Source: Massilia agrisoli (lineage in GTDB: Bacteria; Pseudomonadota; Gammaproteobacteria; Burkholderiales; Burkholderiaceae_D). From it: a DNA stretch of 64,000 nucleotides. The notes below the pieces were generated by a model that was given only the letters and a program-made list of their open reading frames with translations, made no database searches and was not told where the DNA came from. Shown piece after piece: positions 58,935 through 64,000 of the stretch (position 1 is the first letter of the stretch; the number at the start of each line of letters is the position of its first letter). A program made the translations under genes and the position numbers. Location of the stretch: positions 62,001 to 126,000 of the forward strand of contig NZ_JAJHPV010000020.1 in assembly GCF_020831365.1 (NCBI RefSeq), read 5' to 3'.

Positions 58935-59645
58935 ATGAAGAAAATCAAAATGGCGGGAGCCGCCCTGGTGCTGGCCTGCGCGCTGCCGGCGCAGGCGGGC
59001 GCCATCCTCGGCGGCAGCGCGCTGCTTGACGCCAGCGGCCATGCCCAGCTTGAACGCTGGCTGGGGCAGGGGACGTTCGACCTGTCCAACGTGTTCACGC
59101 GCGACGGGGACGACACCTCGGCCGACTTCCATGCCGCCACCGACGGCCGCGGCCCCACCTTTACGCTGATGCAGGTCACCAACGACGCCGGCCAGAGCTT
59201 CCTGGTGGGCGGGTTCAATCCGCAAGGCTGGTCGTCCACCGACGGCTGGCACAACACGCCCAGCGACGCCTACCGCACCGGCTTCATCTTCAACATGACG
59301 GAACCGGCGGTGTACCGCCAGGTGCTGTCGGACTACGTGCTGCCCAGCCAGGGAGAGCGCCAGACCTTCAACGGCATCGACTACGGCCCGACGTTCGGCA
59401 CCGGCCACGATTTGTACGTGAACGCCTCGCTGAAGGCGGCGTTCTCGTGGCAGGTCACCTACGGCAATCCGCTCGACTCGGGCCTGTCGATCATCGACCG
59501 CTCGCTTGGCGGCCAGCTGGTGCAGGTCGATGCGCTGGAAGTGTTCACCTTGTCGCCGATTCCCGAACCTGCCACCTACGCGATGCTGCTGGGCGGGCTG
59601 GCACTGCTGGGCGGCGCTGCCCGGCGCAGCATTGTCATAAAATAA
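58935..59645 (+). CDS. PEP-CTERM protein with TLDc-like body
   Basis: A 236-residue secreted protein. The N-terminal signal peptide ends near LPAQAGA. The body has RWLGQGTFDLSNVFTRDGDD, SFLVGGFNPQGWSSTDGWHN and RTGFIFNMTEPAVY, a pattern like the TLDc domain (Gly-Gly-Phe..., Trp-Ser-Ser...). The C-terminus carries a PEP-CTERM signal: Pro210-Glu211-Pro212 in PIPEPATYAMLLGG, a hydrophobic helix, then AARRS. It is a likely substrate of the XrtB exosortase at 36093. A ribosome-binding GGATGATG stands before the ATG. Confidence 0.88.
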   Translation: MKKIKMAGAALVLACALPAQAGAILGGSALLDASGHAQLERWLGQGTFDLSNVFTRDGDDTSADFHAATDGRGPTFTLMQVTNDAGQSFLVGGFNPQGWSSTDGWHNTPSDAYRTGFIFNMTEPAVYRQVLSDYVLPSQGERQTFNGIDYGPTFGTGHDLYVNASLKAAFSWQVTYGNPLDSGLSIIDRSLGGQLVQVDALEVFTLSPIPEPATYAMLLGGLALLGGAARRSIVIK

Positions 59646-59683
59646 GTATTGAAGATTTTTCAACTGATACAGGCAAGCTGAAT

Positions 59684-61039
59684 TTGAAGAGCACAACCCT
59701 GCTGGCCCGCCACCTGGTGCGGCGCAACCTGCTGTCGCGCGCGCGCGCCGCCGGCCTGCTGGCGCGCGAGCGGCTATCCCCCGGGCGCCTGCGCGAGCGC
59801 CAGCAAACGCTGCTGCGCGCCAGCTTTGACAGCGCGCGGCGCAAGCTGCCGTTCTACGCCAGCCAGCCGGAAGCGCCGCCCGGCGCCGACCTGCACGGCT
59901 GGCTGCGCGACTACTACCCGGTACTGTCCAAGCCCGACCTGCTGGCCCGCCGCGCCGAGCTGTACCCGGCGGCCGGCAAGCGCCGCCCGTGGTGGCCGCT
60001 TGGTAAAACCAGCGGCACCTCGGGCACGCCGCTCGAAGTGTTCCGCAGCATCCCATCCGTCATATGGGAAGAAGCGTTCAACATGCAGGCCTGGGCCTGG
60101 GCGGGTTTTCGCGACGGCCAGCCGCAGGCAGTGTTGCGTGGCGACGATGTTGCCGATGTGGCGCAGACGGCGCCGCCGTTCTGGTTCTGGGACCGTTTCG
60201 GACGCCAGCTGTTCATGTCCACGCGCCACCTGTCGGCGCCCAATGCGGCGGCTATGCTCGACGCGCTCAAGGCCGCCAACCCGGCCATGCTGCGCGCCTA
60301 CCCCTCGTCCTGCGTCGAGCTCGCCCGGCTGGCCGACAACAGCGGCTACCAGCTGGCGCTGCCGGCAGTGGTGACGGGGTCCGAGCCGCTGTACCCGGTG
60401 CAGCGCGAGCTGATCCAGCGCGTCTTCGGCTGCAAGATCTTCGATTTTTACGGCATGGCCGAACGGGTCGCCTACGCGGCGCAATGCGAGCACGGCCACT
60501 ATCACATCAACCCGGAATACTCGGTGGTCGAGATCCTCGACGACCACAACCAGCCGACGGACGACTTCGGCTATATCGTCGGCACCACCTTGCACAACCA
60601 TGTGATGCCGCTGCTGCGCTACCGCATTTCCGACCGCGCCCGCTGGATCCCCGGGCCATGCCCGTGCGGGCGCAGCTATCCGCGCATCGAACTGTCGTCG
60701 GGCAAGGTGGAAGACCAATTGTTCGACCGCGACGGCGCGCCGGTAAGCGCCAGCATCATTACCTTCGCCTTCAAAGGACTGTCCCACATCCGCAAGTCGC
60801 AGGTGGCGCAAGTCGGGCCGGGCCGCTGGGAAGTGCGGCTGGTGCCGGACGCGGGCTACGGTGACGCGGACGGCGAGGCGCTGCTGGCCAACTTCGGCAA
60901 GTACATCAGCAACAAGCTGGACGTAAGCCTGCGCATTGTCGACGACATCCCCCTGCTGGCCAGCGGAAAATACAAGTGGGTGGCGCAGGAGTGGAAGGGC
61001 GCCGCGGCGGCAGGCCCCAGCCTGCCTGTTCAACGATAG
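59684..61039 (+). CDS. Second CapK/PaaK-like adenylate-forming enzyme
   Basis: A 451-residue protein, counted from TTG 59684, the first in-frame start after the PEP-CTERM gene; the exact start is uncertain. It has LGKTSGTSGTPLEVFRSIPS (phosphate-binding), AYPSSCVELARLA, VTGSEPLYPVQRELIQRVFG, FDFYGMAERVAYAAQC and YRISDRARWIPGPCPCGRSY (with a CPCG pair). LLASGKYKWVAQEW holds the C-terminal lysine. It is related to but clearly different from the CapK-like enzyme at 47374. It lies between a PEP-CTERM gene and a TIGR03790-like gene. Confidence 0.8.
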   Translation: MKSTTLLARHLVRRNLLSRARAAGLLARERLSPGRLRERQQTLLRASFDSARRKLPFYASQPEAPPGADLHGWLRDYYPVLSKPDLLARRAELYPAAGKRRPWWPLGKTSGTSGTPLEVFRSIPSVIWEEAFNMQAWAWAGFRDGQPQAVLRGDDVADVAQTAPPFWFWDRFGRQLFMSTRHLSAPNAAAMLDALKAANPAMLRAYPSSCVELARLADNSGYQLALPAVVTGSEPLYPVQRELIQRVFGCKIFDFYGMAERVAYAAQCEHGHYHINPEYSVVEILDDHNQPTDDFGYIVGTTLHNHVMPLLRYRISDRARWIPGPCPCGRSYPRIELSSGKVEDQLFDRDGAPVSASIITFAFKGLSHIRKSQVAQVGPGRWEVRLVPDAGYGDADGEALLANFGKYISNKLDVSLRIVDDIPLLASGKYKWVAQEWKGAAAAGPSLPVQR

Positions 61040-61047
61040 GACGCGCT

Positions 61048-62055
61048 ATGCATCGTCTGACCCTTGCCGTACTTCTTGCCATGGTCGGCAGTGCGCAGGC
61101 TGAGCCGGCGCGGCCGGGCCTGAGCCCGAAGCAACTGGCCATCGTCATCAACGACGCCGACCCCAACAGCGTTGCGGTCGGCGCCTACTACCGCAAGGTG
61201 CGCAATATCCCGAAGGCCAATGTCGTCCATGTGAGCATCCCCAACAGCCCGCAGCGGCTCGACGCCGTGCAGTTCTCGGTGCTGAAAAAGGAAATCGACA
61301 GCCAGCTGGGCGACGGCATCCAGGCTGTGCTGATGATCTGGACCGCGCCCTACGCGGTCGAATGCAATTCAATCACCAGCGCCTACACGATGGGCTTCGA
61401 CCCGGGGCAGTGCACGCGCACCTGCGACGCCGGGCGGCCCAGCAAGTACTTCAATTCCGCCGCCAGCCAGCCCTACGCGGCACTGGGCATGCGCCTGTCG
61501 ATGCTGCTGCCGGCCGACTCGGTACAGCAGGCCAAAGCGGTGATCGACCGTGGCGTGGCGGCGGGTTTTCGCATCGTTCCCGCCACTGCCTATTACATGG
61601 TGACGTCCGAGGCCGCGCGCAACGCGCGCGCCAGGTTCTACCCGCCGGCGGCGCGGCTCGCGTCGAAGAAGATCGCCACCAAAGTGGTGCATGCCGACGT
61701 GCTGGAAAACGCCGACGACATCATCATCTACCAGACCGGCATGGCCCACGTCGGCAAGCTCGACACGCTGGGATTTCGTCCCGGCGCGCTGGCCGACCAC
61801 CTGACCTCGCTCGGCGGCGACCTGCTTGGGCAGTCGCAAATGAGCAGCCTGCGCTGGCTCGAAGCGGGCGCGACTGCCAGCTACGGCACGGTCAGCGAGC
61901 CGTGCAACCACTGGCAAAAGTTCCCCCATCCCGCCATCTTGCTGCGCCATTATGTGGGTGGCGCCAGCGCCATCGAAGCCTACTGGAAGAGTGTCGCCTG
62001 GCCCACGCAAGGCCTGTTCATCGGCGAACCCCTCGCCGCGCCCTACCGCCGCTAA
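61048..62055 (+). CDS. TIGR03790-family-like secreted protein
   Basis: A 335-residue protein starting at ATG 61048 with a Sec signal peptide (LAVLLAMVGSAQA). LAIVINDADPNSVAVGAYYRKVRNIP and NVVHVSIPNSPQRLD resemble the N-terminus of the TIGR03790 family of uncharacterised proteins. The central region has VLMIWTAPYAVEC, and the end has GGDLLGQSQMSSLRWLEAGATASYGTVSEPC. Four or more cysteines suggest disulphides. No function is known. It begins 8 nt after the CapK-like gene and is probably co-transcribed. Confidence 0.75.
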   Translation: MHRLTLAVLLAMVGSAQAEPARPGLSPKQLAIVINDADPNSVAVGAYYRKVRNIPKANVVHVSIPNSPQRLDAVQFSVLKKEIDSQLGDGIQAVLMIWTAPYAVECNSITSAYTMGFDPGQCTRTCDAGRPSKYFNSAASQPYAALGMRLSMLLPADSVQQAKAVIDRGVAAGFRIVPATAYYMVTSEAARNARARFYPPAARLASKKIATKVVHADVLENADDIIIYQTGMAHVGKLDTLGFRPGALADHLTSLGGDLLGQSQMSSLRWLEAGATASYGTVSEPCNHWQKFPHPAILLRHYVGGASAIEAYWKSVAWPTQGLFIGEPLAAPYRR

Positions 62056-62089
62056 AAAACAGCTAACAAGGCGCACGTTCTTCCTCTTT

Positions 62090-62144
62090 CCCAACTTCGG
62101 GGTCAGACCCGGGGTCAGGTCCCGGATCTGACCCCGAAGTTGGG
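62090..62144. repeat. REP-like inverted repeat with GGGTCAGA cores
   Basis: CCCAACTTCGGGGTCAGA (62090-62107) and TCTGACCCCGAAGTTGGG (62127-62144) are perfect 18-bp inverted arms with a 19-nt centre containing GGGGTC. A degenerate extra copy of the cores continues to about 62175. This GGTCAGACCC-type unit is a dispersed genomic repeat in this group; it may also act as a terminator-like hairpin. Confidence 0.8.
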
Positions 62145-62251
62145 GTCTGTCCCCGGGTCTGATCCCGATGTTGAAGCCCGAGATTGCGATGGGTGAGCTG
62201 GCCGAGCGGCGACGCGCCAGCGCGGCGATTCTTATCCGGCATGCATACCAG

Positions 62252-62271
62252 ATTAGTCCAAGCGGACTAAT
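62252..62271. promoter_or_regulatory. Perfect dyad ATTAGTCC-AAGC-GGACTAAT
   Basis: An 8-bp perfect inverted repeat (62252-62259 and 62264-62271) with a 4-nt centre, 130 bp before the nuclease-like start. It could be a regulator operator. Confidence 0.5.
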
Positions 62272-62309
62272 GCCCAGTCATCACGTTGTCATTTTGCGCA
62301 TTTACTATC

Positions 62310-62340
62310 CTTTTTGCTAATAACCAATACTTTTTGCTAA
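62310..62340. promoter_or_regulatory. Direct repeat CTTTTTGCTAA with 20-bp period
   Basis: CTTTTTGCTAA occurs at 62310-62320 and 62330-62340, spaced about two helical turns apart, 60 bp before the ATG at 62401. Same-face binding of a dimeric activator is suggested. Confidence 0.45.
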
Positions 62341-62400
62341 CAGTCGGCAGCCTGGCGCATGGATATTTCCATCACGGCTGGCGCTTTTTCGGGAATTTCA

Positions 62401-64000
62401 ATGACCAAGATTCATGCTCCAGGACGGCTGACCGTCCTTGCCGCGTTGCTGGCCGGGATGGCTGCGCCAGCCTTCGCGGCGTCCGATATCGTCATCAGCC
62501 AGGTATATGGCGGCGGCGGGAATTCCGGTGCGGTCTATAAAAACGATTTCGTCGAGCTGTTCAACCGCGGCGCTACCGCAGTCAGCCTCGAGGGCATGAG
62601 CATCCAGTACACGTCGTCGAATGGCCCGGGCGCCACCGGTACGTCCAACTGGGGCGTGGCCGTGCTGCCTGCAAAAACGCTGCAGCCTGGCCAGTTCCTG
62701 CTGATGCAGATGGCCGCCGGCGCAGGCAGCCAGCCGGCGTTGCCCGTTGCCCCTGATGGCACCGGCTCGCTGAACCTGTCTGGCAGCGGCGGCAAGATCC
62801 TGCTGAGCAGCGGCACCGCGCCGCTCACCGGCTTCCAGCCAACGACCTCCGTGCTGGACCTCCTCGGTTGGGGCACCACCAACGGCTACGAGGGCGCCTT
62901 CGCATCCGGCACCAGCAACGCGACCGCCATTGCGCGTGCGAACGCTTGCGTCGATACCGACAACAACGCCGCAGACTTCGCGGTGCAGGCTCCGTCGCCA
63001 CGCAATATGGAAACCACCCCGACCCCTTGCGGCGGCCCGGTGGTAGTCCCGATCGTGGCAAGCTGCCCGGCCAACCTGCTGGTCCAGCAGGGCGTTGCCG
63101 GATCCGCGCCCTTGTCGGCGTCCGATGAAGACGGCATCGTCACCGGCGCATCGATCACCGGCGGCGCGGCTGCGGGCATCACCTTGGCAGGCTTTACCGC
63201 GTCAAGCGCCAACGGCCAGCCGGCCACGGTCAGCCTCGACGTCGCGTCCAGCGTGGCGGCCGGCACCTATCCGGTGGTCGTCAACTTCACCAACAACCAG
63301 TCGCAGGAAAAGAGCTGCACCATCGGCGTGAGCGTGCAGGGCCTGGCCGCCGTCACCCACACGATTCCCGAGATCCAGGGGCCAGCCGCAAAGAGCCCGT
63401 ACGAGAACACCGTGCAGACCACCGAAGGCGTCATCACGCACAAGGTCGGCAGCGGCTTCTTCATGCAGGACGCGGCCGGCGACGGCGTCGAAGCGACTTC
63501 CGACGGCATCTTCGTCTACATGGGCAGCACGGCGCTGTCGGCCAATGTGGGCGACCTGGTGCGCGTCACCGGCACCGTGACCGAATACGCGCCAACCGGC
63601 GCGTCGCGTAGCTACACCGAACTGAAAGATACGACCGCGGTCATGGTGCGCAGCAGCGGCCACAGCGTGGCGCCGACCAACGTCGATTCGCTGGCCGGCC
63701 TCGACAAGGTCGAAGGCATGCTGGTCAATTTCACCAACACCCTGACCGTCAACCAGACCGCCTACCTGGGCGAGCGCGGCGAACTGACCCTGTCGGTGGG
63801 CCGCCGCGAAACCCCGACCAACCGCTTCCGCCCGAACTCGCCGGACGCACTGGCACTGGCCGCTGCCAACGCAGCGAACCAGCTGGTCCTCGACGACAAC
63901 ATCTTCGTCACGCCAACCGTGATTCCTTACATCGGCGAAGGCGGCACCGTGCGCGCCGGCGACAGCGTGACCGGCCTGACCGGGGTGATCGATTTCGGCG
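62401..64000 (+). CDS. Secreted lamin-tail-domain protein, probably ExeM/NucH-type extracellular nuclease (partial)
   Basis: At least 533 residues are visible; the gene runs past the window end. After a signal peptide (LTVLAALLAGMAAPAFA) comes a lamin-tail domain, SDIVISQVYGGGGNSGAVY to about residue 160, with NDFVELFNRGATAVSLEGMS. An Ig-like region with ASCPANLLVQQGVAGSAPLS follows. The OB-fold-like part has IPEIQGPAAKSPYENTVQTT, FFMQDAAGDGVEATSDGIFV and VGDLVRVTGTVTEYAPTG, the usual arrangement in ExeM/NucH nucleases. The catalytic endonuclease domain would lie beyond the window. A direct repeat and a dyad stand upstream. Confidence 0.85.
   Translation, partial: MTKIHAPGRLTVLAALLAGMAAPAFAASDIVISQVYGGGGNSGAVYKNDFVELFNRGATAVSLEGMSIQYTSSNGPGATGTSNWGVAVLPAKTLQPGQFLLMQMAAGAGSQPALPVAPDGTGSLNLSGSGGKILLSSGTAPLTGFQPTTSVLDLLGWGTTNGYEGAFASGTSNATAIARANACVDTDNNAADFAVQAPSPRNMETTPTPCGGPVVVPIVASCPANLLVQQGVAGSAPLSASDEDGIVTGASITGGAAAGITLAGFTASSANGQPATVSLDVASSVAAGTYPVVVNFTNNQSQEKSCTIGVSVQGLAAVTHTIPEIQGPAAKSPYENTVQTTEGVITHKVGSGFFMQDAAGDGVEATSDGIFVYMGSTALSANVGDLVRVTGTVTEYAPTGASRSYTELKDTTAVMVRSSGHSVAPTNVDSLAGLDKVEGMLVNFTNTLTVNQTAYLGERGELTLSVGRRETPTNRFRPNSPDALALAAANAANQLVLDDNIFVTPTVIPYIGEGGTVRAGDSVTGLTGVIDFG

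Larger units (their letters stand above)
62056..62400. other. Gene-free region with three kinds of repeats
   Basis: A 345-bp region with no supported gene. It holds a REP-like inverted repeat (62090-62144), a short perfect dyad (62252-62271) and a direct repeat (62310-62340) just upstream of the nuclease-like gene. A small open frame from 62286 overlaps the next gene in another frame and is not supported. Confidence 0.65.

Noticed and set aside
62286-62540. 84-residue plus-strand frame
   Set aside because: Overlaps the start of the nuclease-like gene in another frame, with no SD and no similarity.

Overview
The window is high-GC, densely coded chromosomal DNA of a Gram-negative betaproteobacterium. 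The gene families and arrangements (exbB-exbD-lpxK-kdsB-adk, an H+-pyrophosphatase, and an XrtB/EpsB-I exopolysaccharide locus with a PEP-CTERM protein) point to the Oxalobacteraceae (Massilia/Duganella/Janthinobacterium type). The genus is inferred from gene content only. No rRNA, insertion sequence, CRISPR array or intact prophage is visible. One tRNA gene, tRNA-Arg(CCT), is present.

Layout. 1-431 is a non-coding leader with a duplicated 23-bp element holding consensus DnaA boxes, followed by a strong terminator directly before exbB. 432-6653 is housekeeping: ExbB/ExbD, LpxK, a Trm112-type protein, KdsB, Adk and HppA, which serve envelope energisation, lipid A/KDO synthesis and nucleotide and pyrophosphate metabolism. 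6772-20797 is mixed metabolism and signalling: DUF1059, a CoA-transferase, a secreted small protein, an SDR behind a palindromic operator, gamma-glutamyltransferase, a patatin lipase, a 1440-residue hybrid kinase with its response regulator, an aryl-CoA ligase with a MarR regulator, and a hexapeptide acyltransferase. 20781-24121 holds a PAS hybrid kinase, two unknown membrane mini-proteins, inverted repeats and the tRNA. 24122-26026 is the ABC-F protein Uup.

From 26043 to 58768 runs one large exopolysaccharide locus on the plus strand. It contains a CAAX-protease-like membrane protein, EpsL, a glycosyl-1-phosphate transferase, GDP-fucose synthesis (Gmd, Fcl; GDP-mannose from ManC at the far end), the EpsD-E-F-G export and length-control set, exosortase XrtB with EpsI, a Wzy-like polymerase/ligase and a Wzx-like flippase. 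It also carries glycosyltransferases of GT4, GT2, GT14 and WecG type, UDP-GlcNAc 2-epimerase, GalE, a sugar nucleotidyltransferase, two different heparinase II/III-type proteins, an opine-dehydrogenase-like enzyme and a CapK/PaaK-like adenylate-forming enzyme. Downstream (58935-62055) follow a PEP-CTERM protein with a TLDc-like body, a second CapK-like enzyme and a TIGR03790-like secreted protein. The window ends inside a secreted lamin-tail-domain protein, probably an ExeM/NucH-type nuclease.

The system most worth attention is the EPS locus and its accessory enzymes. The combination GT14 + opine dehydrogenase + CapK-like enzyme, repeated in part beside a TLDc PEP-CTERM protein, suggests a non-sugar (amino-acid-like or acyl) modification of an XrtB-linked polymer. 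The EpsG ATPase has lost the Walker A lysine. Functional statements are family-based; no search could be run.
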